64,000 bases of DNA from Marinospirillum insulare DSM 21763. GTDB lineage: Bacteria; Pseudomonadota; Gammaproteobacteria; Pseudomonadales; Halomonadaceae. Shown here in pieces: positions 45,344 through 53,327 of this stretch (positions are counted from its first letter, which is position 1; each line of letters begins with the position of its first letter). A model generated the notes under the pieces. It had not been told where the DNA came from, searched no databases, and saw nothing but the letters and a program-made list of their open reading frames with translations. The position numbers and the translations under genes were made by a program. The stretch covers positions 33,009 to 97,008 of the forward strand of contig NZ_JMLW01000009.1 of the NCBI RefSeq assembly GCF_000686905.1. The letters run 5' to 3'.

Positions 45344-46392
45344 TAAAACAACCTTTCTATATCTTGCTGGGCTTTTTGGTAGTCTTTCATCTGGCCTATA
45401 TCTAGCCAATAATCATAGCTGGTGTAGGTTCCTATACGCTTACCTGCTTGTCTATTTTTTTCAAGGAGTGTTGGTAAGTCTATCGGTTGCCCTGTTTTTA
45501 CTTTAGCAATAATCTCTGAGTTTAATATATAAATTCCAGTATTTATTTTATAGCGATAAGTGGGTTTTTCTACCATGGTAGTAATAAGTTGCTGTTCTGT
45601 TTCTATTACACCAAAAGGAATGCGGTGTTCATCTTCTCGTACACACATGGTGGCATCAAATTTTTGTGCTTGGTGGTGTTCTAGTAGTTTAGAAAAATCT
45701 ACTTTGGTAAGCACATCACCATTCATCATAATTAATGGTAGTTGAGGCAGGTCTTTAGGTAGAAGTCCTAGTGCGCCACCTGTACCCAGCGGTGTGGTTT
45801 CATGCACATAAGTAATTTTAACTCCCCACTGGCTACCATCACCAAAATGTTGGTGGATAAGTTCAGGCATATAGTGGGTGGAAATATAAAACTGATGAAA
45901 ACCTTGCTTAATAAACTGGTTGATTAGGTGTTCTAGCATGGGTTTATCGCCCACACGCAGCATGGGTTTGGGGCAGTGGTCAGTTAAAGGCTGAAGGCGT
46001 GTACCAAAACCACCTGCCATAATGAATACGGGGTTAGCTTTTTTGGTGGGTTGCAAAGCTTGATGAAGTGTTTCTAAACCCGCTAGGCAGCCAGTTTCAT
46101 CTAGCAAAGGCAAAGCGAGTAAATCATGCTTATCCATCAGTTTTAAGCGGTGTTCACGAGAGCTAGTCAGCGGTGCTGTAGTTGGTTTTTTGTTCATTAC
46201 CTTGGCAACTAGGTCTTGCATTTCACAATCCACCAACAACCCACGACGAATATCACCATCGGTCACTGTGCCAAGTAGTTTGTTTTGTTCATCGCAAATT
46301 AAGCCAATCCGCAAAGCGGCCTTATCTATAACACGCATCGCATCACGAATTGTGGCTTGGGAATTAATTACAACTCGCTTCCAATCAGTCAT
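45343..46392 (-). CDS. ptmE: CBS-domain nucleotidyltransferase (PtmE/GlmE type)
   Basis: In Campylobacter, PtmE makes GDP-glucosamine, the nucleotide sugar that starts the legionaminic-acid route. The 349-residue protein has two N-terminal CBS motifs (IGLICDEQNKLLGTVTDGDIRRG and the LMDKHDLLALPLLDETG segment, about 1-115) followed by a sugar-phosphate nucleotidyltransferase domain (FIMAGGFGTRLQPLTDHCPKPML, MMNGDVLTKVDF). The ATG at 46392 overlaps the acetyltransferase stop by eight bases; starts further upstream would run into that gene's coding region. Confidence 0.85.
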   Translation of the reverse strand: MTDWKRVVINSQATIRDAMRVIDKAALRIGLICDEQNKLLGTVTDGDIRRGLLVDCEMQDLVAKVMNKKPTTAPLTSSREHRLKLMDKHDLLALPLLDETGCLAGLETLHQALQPTKKANPVFIMAGGFGTRLQPLTDHCPKPMLRVGDKPMLEHLINQFIKQGFHQFYISTHYMPELIHQHFGDGSQWGVKITYVHETTPLGTGGALGLLPKDLPQLPLIMMNGDVLTKVDFSKLLEHHQAQKFDATMCVREDEHRIPFGVIETEQQLITTMVEKPTYRYKINTGIYILNSEIIAKVKTGQPIDLPTLLEKNRQAGKRIGTYTSYDYWLDIGQMKDYQKAQQDIERLF

Positions 46393-47044
46393 TAACAATC
46401 TTCTCTTGGGTTGCAATTCGGTTAGCTGCTGGAATGATGACTTGCTGTGCAGGGACATTTTTGGCAATGCTTACACCCGCACCTATTACAGCCTGCTCAC
46501 CTATTTGTATTCCCTGAATTACATTTGCACCAGTGCCGATATGTACTTGCTTAGCGGTTGTAACATTTCCGCTTAAAGTAGTGCCAGGCGCTAGGTGGTT
46601 GTGTACGCCTATTATGCAGTCGTGCTCTACTATTGCACCGGTGTTAATTAAGGTGTTTTTACCAATAGTGGCATTGGTTTGTATTATTGCGCCTGCCATT
46701 ATTTGTACGCCTTCATCTAGCTTTGCGTAGCTTGAAACAAGGGCATGTGGCGAAATAACTGAAGCGAAGGAATAGCCTTGCTCGGTGAAATAATTAAACA
46801 AGTTATAACGTAAATCATTACCTGGCACAGAACCTAGGCCATTCACTAAATCAACCTCTTCTGGCCCAAAGCTGTTTAGCAATAACTTATCCTCAGTTAT
46901 TTGCTGTAAACCTGCTAAAAGGCTAGTGGGCTGAATAATGTCTGGCGTTACTACAGCCAAGAGTGGTTGCTTGGTTGCAAAAAGAATTTCTGCTAGCACC
47001 GAAGCATGACCACCTGCTCCTAACATCACTAAAGGCTTAGCCAT
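46385..47044 (-). CDS. legH: NeuD/LegH-type sugar acetyltransferase
   Basis: The 219-residue protein has an N-terminal Rossmann-like part (LVMLGAGGHASVLAEIL) and a C-terminal left-handed parallel beta-helix of hexapeptide repeats (GAIIQTNATIGKNTLINTG, then NHLAPGTTLSGNV). This is the PglD/NeuD architecture. In a Leg cluster it is expected to acetylate the 4-amino group of the nucleotide sugar (LegH role), though O-acetylation of the finished acid (NeuD role) is not excluded. The ATG at 47044 overlaps legI by eight bases. Confidence 0.82.
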   Translation of the reverse strand: MAKPLVMLGAGGHASVLAEILFATKQPLLAVVTPDIIQPTSLLAGLQQITEDKLLLNSFGPEEVDLVNGLGSVPGNDLRYNLFNYFTEQGYSFASVISPHALVSSYAKLDEGVQIMAGAIIQTNATIGKNTLINTGAIVEHDCIIGVHNHLAPGTTLSGNVTTAKQVHIGTGANVIQGIQIGEQAVIGAGVSIAKNVPAQQVIIPAANRIATQEKIVND

Positions 47045-48113
47045 GAATAAGCTCGCCTTCTGCATAGTTTTGCTGTGCAGTTTTTCCTAATAAAGACCAA
47101 TATAAATAGGGTGATAAACCATCGCCTGGGCGTTTTGTGGTTAAGTTTTGTTCGGTAAACAATTCGCCAGCTTGTATGCTACTGGCTGTAACTAAGCTTT
47201 TACGCGCTATGGCTTGGTTTTTTATTTCTGAAGGTTGTGGGCTTTTAATGCCGCTGCCTAATGCCTGTTCAACATCACGTATGGCTTGCACCATAGCGGT
47301 TAATTCGTCTGGCTCTAAAGATGCTTTATGGTCTGGGCCTGGTAGGGTTTTATCTAGGGTGAAGTGTTTTTCAATTAGCTGTGCGCCTAAAGCGGTGGCT
47401 GCTATCGGAATGTTGATACCGGCGGTATGGTCTGAATAACCTACGGTTAGCCCAAAGGCGCTGGCTAAGGTTTGCATGGCTTTTAGGTTAACGTCTTTAA
47501 TGGGCGCTGGGTATTCTGTTGTGCAGTGTAATAGGGTAACTTTTTCTTTCAGTGCTGCTTGCCCCGCTTGGCTGGCATAAGCTAGCGCAAAGGCTTCTTC
47601 GCTGGGCTGCTCGGTTGCCTTGCTGGTTAAACCAAAAGCAATTACTGCTAAGGCGTTTTCAACTTCAGCTAGGCTAGCCATGCCAGTCGAGACAATTAAA
47701 TCACAGCCAGTTTGGGCGTGTTTTAGTACAAAAGGTGCATTGGTTAGTTCGCCTGAAGGAATTTTTAGGGTTTTAAGCTGTAAGTTATTCACCAAAAACT
47801 CTAAACTTTCTTGGTCAAAAGCGGTAGATAAAAACTCTATGCCTAATTTTTGACAATAAGCCACTAGCTCATGATGGGTTGCATAATCTAGCTCTAAGCG
47901 ACTTAGCATAGAAAACTGCGATTCTGAAACGCCAGTATTGCGAGCTTGGTATTCAGCTTGTTGCGCACTTTGGGTGACTAGGTTTTTGGCTTTAAAGGTT
48001 TGGAATTTAACAACATCCGCACCCGCAGCATGGGCGGCATCAATTAGTTTGAAAGCCAACTCTGCACTGCCATTATGGTTAACGCCTGCTTCAGCAATGA
48101 TTTTAATACTCAT
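47037..48113 (-). CDS. legI: N,N'-diacetyllegionaminate synthase (NeuB family)
   Basis: LegI condenses 2,4-diacetamido-2,4,6-trideoxymannose with PEP to give legionaminic acid. The 358-residue protein has the NeuB TIM-barrel (EAGVNHNGSAELAFKLIDAA, VKFQTFKA, KIPSGELTN, LHCTTEYPAP, GYSDHTAGI, IEKHFTLD) and a C-terminal SAF antifreeze-like domain (ARKSLVTASSIQAGE, about 300-358). It overlaps the PIG-L gene by four bases. Confidence 0.9.
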   Translation of the reverse strand: MSIKIIAEAGVNHNGSAELAFKLIDAAHAAGADVVKFQTFKAKNLVTQSAQQAEYQARNTGVSESQFSMLSRLELDYATHHELVAYCQKLGIEFLSTAFDQESLEFLVNNLQLKTLKIPSGELTNAPFVLKHAQTGCDLIVSTGMASLAEVENALAVIAFGLTSKATEQPSEEAFALAYASQAGQAALKEKVTLLHCTTEYPAPIKDVNLKAMQTLASAFGLTVGYSDHTAGINIPIAATALGAQLIEKHFTLDKTLPGPDHKASLEPDELTAMVQAIRDVEQALGSGIKSPQPSEIKNQAIARKSLVTASSIQAGELFTEQNLTTKRPGDGLSPYLYWSLLGKTAQQNYAEGELIHG

Positions 48114-48778
48114 ATTATTTCCTTAATTAGCATAAAAGCTTCAGCAGCATGACAATTGCTTTGTGCACCTCTTAGAGTAGCTAAGGCTTCTAGTGCTTTA
48201 CGACTGCGTGGAAAAGGGAAGTTACCCATTTCTGACTGGTATATTTCCATAATATCGAGCTTTTTTTGTATGTAAGCAGATATATCTACATAGACATTTG
48301 GGCGAAAACCACCATCTTCTGGTTTCATACCAAAATCAGTTTCAGAAATGGTTTCGTAGGCCAGTACCCTTTTAATAAAAGGATAACGAAAAGATTTGGT
48401 AGCAGACATAGCTGCATCAAAAACTAGTTCGTGATCACTGTGTGCATCATTTCGGTAGGTTACGTAAACAGTCTGAGGCTTTACTTCATTAATAACTTTG
48501 CTAATTCCACCTATCAATTTACCTATTGGTAAAGTTTCTAAAGCTGCTGGTGGTAAGCCAAGCTGGCTTACAGAGTCAAAGCCATACTGTTCAGCCACTA
48601 ATTTGATTTCATTGTTTCGTGTAGTAATTTGGTTTTTACTAAAACCGCTTGCTTCAGACATGCCAGTGACGAGTAACCAATGAATCTGGCAGCCCTCTGC
48701 TTTATGACGTAACAAAGCACCGGCACAACCCAAGGTTTCATCATCAGCGTGGGGTGCAATGACTAGAATTTTATTCAT
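48110..48778 (-). CDS. PIG-L (LmbE) family sugar N-deacetylase
   Basis: PIG-L enzymes are zinc-dependent N-deacetylases of GlcNAc-like sugars. The 222-residue protein shows the zinc site H10-A-D12-D13 (IAPHADDETLG) and H113-S-D-H116 (RNDAHSDHEL). It is coupled by four-base overlaps to the formyltransferase upstream and legI downstream. In this setting it should remove one N-acetyl group from a pathway sugar so that the partner formyltransferase can replace it with formyl. That pairing is inference. Confidence 0.88.
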   Translation of the reverse strand: MNKILVIAPHADDETLGCAGALLRHKAEGCQIHWLLVTGMSEASGFSKNQITTRNNEIKLVAEQYGFDSVSQLGLPPAALETLPIGKLIGGISKVINEVKPQTVYVTYRNDAHSDHELVFDAAMSATKSFRYPFIKRVLAYETISETDFGMKPEDGGFRPNVYVDISAYIQKKLDIMEIYQSEMGNFPFPRSRKALEALATLRGAQSNCHAAEAFMLIKEII

Positions 48779-49671
48779 AAATAATCACCAACTTTAATAC
48801 TTTCAGCGAGCTGCGGCTGCTCTATCCATAACGCACTTGTATCAGCGCATTTTACTAAAACCTTGGTATTGTCTAGTTCTAAAATACGACCTGGTTCAAT
48901 ATGCTTTGAAAAGGTAGTCTCTGTTAAATAGGTTTTTTGTAATATCAAATGCCGCTCATGGAAAACAAACTCAGCCCCTGGGTAAGGTGGCGATAAAGCA
49001 CGTACTAAATTATGGATACTATCGGCCTGCATTCGCCAATCAATTAAACCATCTGCTCGTGTACGCTTGCGCCAATAAGTTGCTTTGCTGGGGTCTTGAG
49101 GAGAAAATCTGGCTGTTTTACTAGCTAAAGCTCTACTAAATTCAATTATTTGTTCAGTTGAAATAGTTAAAAGCTTAGTATAAAGGCTTGTAGCATTATC
49201 TTCAGGTTCAATAGTAACTATTTCTTGGCTTAAAATAGGTCCTGAATCTGCACCTTCATCCATTTTAAAAAAGGTAGAAGCTGTCTCTTTTAAACCAAGA
49301 GCAAGCGCCCAAATGATTGGGTGCCTTCCCCTAGCTTTTGGAAGTGGTGCGGGGTGATAACCAATTGCACCATAAGACGCTAAATCAAGCGTTTCTTTAT
49401 CAAGCAAATAACTCCAACCGAAACAATAAATCACATCTGGCTTATGTTTTTTTAAAAAAGTTAGGCTTAGCTCTTTTTGGCTCGGGTTTTCATAATGAAA
49501 TGGGATATTATTATCTTTGCAAAGCGGTGCTAAATCTACAAAGTCAGCATTTACAACTGATTGTTGCTTAGTAACGACTGCAACAACTTCAATTTTTTCC
49601 GCTTTAAGAGTAAGTAGAGTCTCTAAAGCCTTATAACTGGATTGTACACAACCTATAAACCCAATTTTCAT
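48775..49671 (-). CDS. Formyltransferase-family protein, putative sugar N-formyltransferase
   Basis: The 298-residue protein has the formyltransferase Rossmann domain (MKIGFIGCVQSS, KHKPDVIYCFGWSYLL, GYHPAPLPKARGRHP) and a C-terminal OB-like domain as in Fmt (about 205-298, RTRADGLIDWRM onward). The catalytic His is H106 and the Asp is D142 (DEGADSG). The Asn that normally sits two residues before the His is Gly104 here. This family uses N10-formyltetrahydrofolate to formylate an amine; beside PIG-L and legI, the acceptor is likely an amino group of the nonulosonate precursor. Confidence 0.83.
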   Translation of the reverse strand: MKIGFIGCVQSSYKALETLLTLKAEKIEVVAVVTKQQSVVNADFVDLAPLCKDNNIPFHYENPSQKELSLTFLKKHKPDVIYCFGWSYLLDKETLDLASYGAIGYHPAPLPKARGRHPIIWALALGLKETASTFFKMDEGADSGPILSQEIVTIEPEDNATSLYTKLLTISTEQIIEFSRALASKTARFSPQDPSKATYWRKRTRADGLIDWRMQADSIHNLVRALSPPYPGAEFVFHERHLILQKTYLTETTFSKHIEPGRILELDNTKVLVKCADTSALWIEQPQLAESIKVGDYL

Positions 49672-50834
49672 TCATCACACTCCATGTCATAAAATGATTT
49701 TTCTAAGAGGTTATCTAAAGAGTGTGAAAGCAGTTGTTTTACAATCTTTTCTGAAGCATTGCCACTACCGTAGGGATTTATAGCTTTACGGCAACTTTCT
49801 TGGAAGTCTGGGTTTAATATTTTTTTCATTGCTGCCAAGATTTCTGTTTTACTTTCACCACAACTTACTACGGTTTCACCACATAAGCGTCCTTTTTGCC
49901 GATTGCCTATGTTTAGTGTTGGTACACCAAAGGTTGGCGCTTCAATTAAGCCACTTGAAGAATTTCCGAGAACCGCAACGCAATGCTTTAATGCACTCAA
50001 GTATTTTAATTGCCCTAATGACCTGACTAAAAACACTCTATCTGGATGCAGTTCTTGGTATTTGTCTAAAATTTTTATAAGTCGCCGACCATCTGTATCT
50101 GCATTAGGGTAAGAAATAATTGCTTGATATTCTGGATACTCATCAAGCGCAGCTAGCAAATATTCGAGTGATATTGAGCCACCTCCAACCTCCAATGTAA
50201 CTGGATGGTAGGTAACAACAAAGTAAGGTTTATCTAAATTAAAACCAACTGCGCTGGATAATTCTTTTTTAGAAATTAGCGGTAGTTTTTTTATGCTATC
50301 TATGCCAGGCGCACCTGTGTTGAACACTAGTTCTGGATGCTCTCCTAACTGAATGACTCTTTTTCGGTAAGCTTCTGTAGCAGTAAAGTGAAGGTGCGCC
50401 ATCTTAGTAATTGAATGGCGCACAGCTTCATCAATTAAGCCTTCTGTTGTTTCGCCACCATGAATATGAGCTATGGGCACACGTGCAATCATTGCCGCCT
50501 GAGACACTGCCATGGATTCAAAGCGGTCACCTAAAACAACCAACAAGTCAGGCTGGTTTCTTTCAAAAGCTTCAGCAGCACTAATCGTAGCTAAGGCCAT
50601 AGATTTACTTATTGCTACAGGTGAATCTGAAGATAAAAGAAAATCCAAACGCTCAGTAACCAAAAAGCCATCTTCTTCAATTTGCTTAACTGTATAACCA
50701 AACTCTGGTGATAGGTGCATACCACCAACCATTAATTGCAAACTAACTTCTGGTGCTTCATGTAGGTACTTTATTACCCAATAGAGCAATCCATATTCAG
50801 CGCGAGTACCTGTAAAAACAGCGATTTTTTTCAT
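49668..50834 (-). CDS. legG: UDP/GDP-sugar 2-epimerase, hydrolysing (NeuC/LegG type)
   Basis: LegG removes the nucleotide and inverts C2 to give 2,4-diacetamido-2,4,6-trideoxymannose, the LegI substrate. The 388-residue GT-B-fold protein has FTGTRAEYGLL, LGDRFESMAVSQAA, HIHGGETTEGLIDEAVRHSITKMAHLHF, and C-terminal LGNSSSGLIEAPTFGVPTLNIGNRQKGR. It starts two bases after the SecB-like gene and overlaps the formyltransferase by four. Confidence 0.92.
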   Translation of the reverse strand: MKKIAVFTGTRAEYGLLYWVIKYLHEAPEVSLQLMVGGMHLSPEFGYTVKQIEEDGFLVTERLDFLLSSDSPVAISKSMALATISAAEAFERNQPDLLVVLGDRFESMAVSQAAMIARVPIAHIHGGETTEGLIDEAVRHSITKMAHLHFTATEAYRKRVIQLGEHPELVFNTGAPGIDSIKKLPLISKKELSSAVGFNLDKPYFVVTYHPVTLEVGGGSISLEYLLAALDEYPEYQAIISYPNADTDGRRLIKILDKYQELHPDRVFLVRSLGQLKYLSALKHCVAVLGNSSSGLIEAPTFGVPTLNIGNRQKGRLCGETVVSCGESKTEILAAMKKILNPDFQESCRKAINPYGSGNASEKIVKQLLSHSLDNLLEKSFYDMECDE

Positions 50835-50836
50835 GG

Positions 50837-51322
50837 TTATTTTGCCTCTACAGGCAGGCGCATGGGTAATGCTACGGGCGGTAAGCTCATGCGCTGTGCT
50901 TGCGCCATAGCAAACTCACGCCAAAAGGGCCATAGGTGATAGCTAGCATTTTTTAATGCAAATTCATCGAGTGCATCTTGATTATTTAATAGTTCTTCAT
51001 TTTGAACTAAGTAATCAATCGAGTAGTTGGCTTCTATTTTTGCTACTACGTCTTGATTGTTCTTAGCTTTAAGGTAACGCAGACCAACAGTGATTTTAAC
51101 TCTGAATATTTTGTATTGTGCGTTTTGGTTTGTAATCTCTAAAACCATGGAACTGGTTACAGCATGTCTAAATTGAATGTTTAGGCTGTTTTTTGCTGTA
51201 ATGGTTTGTTTGGGTTCAAAATCATTCATTAGCTCAGCTTGAACAGAGTTTTGAAAAAGACTTTCAAACTCTAAATTTTGCTGGGCTAATTTTAGCTGGT
51301 CTGTAGCCATGGTATTACTCAT
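50837..51322 (-). CDS. SecB-like chaperone of a toxin-antitoxin-chaperone module
   Basis: This 161-residue protein resembles SecB in length and in its C-terminal part (FALKNASYHLWPFWREFAMAQAQRMSLPPVALPM, like the SecB segment before its proline-rich end). It is not the housekeeping secB, which would carry the classical N-terminus and neighbours. It overlaps hicB by eight bases, directly after hicA-hicB. SecB-like chaperones placed after toxin-antitoxin pairs (TAC systems, known from M. tuberculosis Rv1955-1957) fold and protect the antitoxin. Its 3' end lies two bases from legG. Confidence 0.72.
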   Translation of the reverse strand: MSNTMATDQLKLAQQNLEFESLFQNSVQAELMNDFEPKQTITAKNSLNIQFRHAVTSSMVLEITNQNAQYKIFRVKITVGLRYLKAKNNQDVVAKIEANYSIDYLVQNEELLNNQDALDEFALKNASYHLWPFWREFAMAQAQRMSLPPVALPMRLPVEAK

Positions 51323-51794
51323 TTACTACTGCTAGGTTTTGGTATTCACGTAGGTTATGTACCTTAGCCGTACTTTTTGCTGTGGGTGTTTTATTTTCTA
51401 ACGTCTGCCATTTCTCTGTAGTTTGCTTAAAATGCGTACCAAAACCCACGTAGCTAGCTAACACGTTTGCCAGTAAAGCATTTAAACTGACAGCTTCTTC
51501 TTCTGCCTTGATAGCTAAACTTTGATGCAGGCCACGGGGCAGGCGTAGTGTTACCCTTCCGCTGTAGTCGGCTACAGCGTTTTGCAGTGGTTGTGGAAAG
51601 GGTCTTCCAAGTTCTGTGTGCATTTCTGCAAGGGTTTCTATGCTATCTAAAGCTAAGGCATAAGCTTCTTCGTGGGTGTCTGCGTATTCTGCAAGACTTG
51701 GAAGCTCTTTTACTTTTGCTTCGTAACAGGTTTCGCCTTCAAACTCACCTAAACGAATTTCTATTGTGTATTTACTGGAGTTAACTTTAGTCAT
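51315..51794 (-). CDS. hicB: HicB-family antitoxin with C-terminal extension
   Basis: The 159-residue protein has the HicB partial RNase-H-like domain (YTIEIRLGEFEGETCYEAKVKELPSL, about 9-58) and a ribbon-helix-helix DNA-binding domain (GRVTLRLPRGLHQSLAIKAEEEAVSLNALL, about 79-116). A 43-residue tail (117-159) follows, which ordinary HicB proteins lack. With a SecB-like gene next door, this tail is a candidate chaperone-addiction region. It overlaps hicA and the SecB-like gene by eight bases each. Confidence 0.87.
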   Translation of the reverse strand: MTKVNSSKYTIEIRLGEFEGETCYEAKVKELPSLAEYADTHEEAYALALDSIETLAEMHTELGRPFPQPLQNAVADYSGRVTLRLPRGLHQSLAIKAEEEAVSLNALLANVLASYVGFGTHFKQTTEKWQTLENKTPTAKSTAKVHNLREYQNLAVVNE

Positions 51795-52074
51795 TTTTTT
51801 GCTCTTCTAACGATGAAAGCTCACCTTCAAAATTTTCTAGTGTTTTGATAACCCTCTGTACATAGACAGGTTTAATTTGTGGGTTTTTACCATGATCGCA
51901 ATTAAAGCTACCACCTAAAAACTCTCTAAGATTTGGGTGAATATAAAGTTTATGTCCGCCACGACGCCCATCACGAACTATAAACCCAAGCTTTTGTAAT
52001 ATTTCTATAAGCTCATTACAGCGGGTGCTTTTTTTCTTTTGCTTAAGCGTTGTAATTGCGTAGCTAACTTTCAT
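51787..52074 (-). CDS. hicA: HicA-family mRNA interferase toxin
   Basis: HicA toxins cleave mRNA through a double-stranded-RNA-binding-like fold with one catalytic His. The 95-residue protein has the core NELIEILQKLGFIVRDGRRGGHKLYIHP, with His41 in the usual place, and ends YVQRVIKTLENF like other HicA proteins. It has an N-terminal extension of about 18 residues. The ATG at 52074 is preferred; a GTG at 52098 would add eight residues. About 98 bases separate it from legC, enough for its own promoter. Confidence 0.85.
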   Translation of the reverse strand: MKVSYAITTLKQKKKSTRCNELIEILQKLGFIVRDGRRGGHKLYIHPNLREFLGGSFNCDHGKNPQIKPVYVQRVIKTLENFEGELSSLEEQKND

Positions 52075-52172
52075 TTCACTAATCCATTGACGCTGCACAT
52101 GGTGTCATTTTTAGGTTTTTCAAGCAAGAAGAGCGAACCTATTACCTTTGATATAAAGAAACATAGAAGGGT

Positions 52173-53324
52173 TTATATTACCGGCGAGCTAGGTAGATTC
52201 ACTAGCCTGGCTTCAGCCCATTCTGAATGGGTTAGGTCACCACGCAGCGCATCAGCAAACATGGGTAGGCGGTGCATTAGCTGCCATACCGGGCGGGTCA
52301 TTACGCCTTGGGCATTGGTGGTTTCTAGCAGCTGGTTGCGGCTGGCTAAATCTGGGCAAACAATGGCGTTTAACCAATAGTTTGAATGCGCATAGTCTGG
52401 TTCTTTAACAAACTGGTAATCGGTAGCGGCAAAAAAGCTTTGGTAGTTTTCCGCAATTTTACGCTTGTTAGCTAACATGCTTTCTAGCTGTTCCATTTGC
52501 GCACAACCTAACGCGGCATTTAAATTGGGCATGCGGTAATTAAAGCCTGCTTCGTCGTGGTAAAACTCGTAAGCATGTGGCGCTTTGGCGGTTGTGGTGA
52601 TGTGCTTGGCGCGAATGCCGTCTGCTACTTCGCGGCACAACAACATGCCGCCGCCACCCGTTGTAATCACTTTATTGCCGTTAAAACTTAATGCAGCAAA
52701 GCGCCCTAAGGTGCCTGTGTGCTGGCCTTTATAAAAAGAGCCAAGGCTTTCTGCGGCATCTTCAATTAGAGTTAAATTCCATTCTTGGCAAAGGGTAAGC
52801 AATTCATCTAACTGCACTGGATGACCAAAGGTGTGCATGGGCAAGATGGCTTTAATGGCTGCTCCTGTGGGTTTATGTCGGCAGTTTCCATCTGTGTCTA
52901 GCATGGCATGGACTGCTAACCAGCTTGCAGTGGCTTGGGGGCATAAACCAAAAGAGTCTGGCGCTATATCTATAAAAATGGGTTTAGCGCCTAGGTGATG
53001 AATGGCGTTGCAGGTGGCAACAAAAGTCAGTGCTTGGGTTATGACTAAATCACCAGCTTTTACATCGGCTAAATGCAATGCGGTATGCAGCGCAGCGGTG
53101 CCATTCACGGTTGCTATGGCACGGTTAGCTTGGGTAAAGATTTGAATTTTTTGCTCGAATTCATCAACAAATTTACCCACGCTAGACACAAAAGTACTGG
53201 TAATGGTTTCGGCTAGGTAGGCTTGTTCGTTACCAGCAAAGGTTGGGGCGTGAAGTGGAATAAATTCTTGGGTAGCGTAAAGGTCTCTAACAAATTTCAC
53301 TAGCTGAGTGGGCATCTTATTCAT
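52173..53324 (-). CDS. legC: LegC-type sugar aminotransferase
   Basis: This PLP enzyme of the DegT/DnrJ/EryC1 family adds the 4-amino group to the 4-keto-6-deoxy nucleotide sugar. The 383-residue protein shows PLHAPTFAGNEQAYL, TVNGTAALHTALH, the PLP-phosphate region, LIEDAAESLGS, and the Schiff-base Lys in LSFNGNKVITTGGGGML. It starts three bases after the legB stop and ends 98 bases before hicA. Confidence 0.9.
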   Translation of the reverse strand: MNKMPTQLVKFVRDLYATQEFIPLHAPTFAGNEQAYLAETITSTFVSSVGKFVDEFEQKIQIFTQANRAIATVNGTAALHTALHLADVKAGDLVITQALTFVATCNAIHHLGAKPIFIDIAPDSFGLCPQATASWLAVHAMLDTDGNCRHKPTGAAIKAILPMHTFGHPVQLDELLTLCQEWNLTLIEDAAESLGSFYKGQHTGTLGRFAALSFNGNKVITTGGGGMLLCREVADGIRAKHITTTAKAPHAYEFYHDEAGFNYRMPNLNAALGCAQMEQLESMLANKRKIAENYQSFFAATDYQFVKEPDYAHSNYWLNAIVCPDLASRNQLLETTNAQGVMTRPVWQLMHRLPMFADALRGDLTHSEWAEARLVNLPSSPVI

Positions 53325-53327
53325 TCT

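Noticed and set aside
52075..52102. GTG start for hicA at 52098
   Set aside because: The ATG at 52074 is closer to a usual HicA N-terminus; neither has a strong ribosome site, so the longer form is not excluded.
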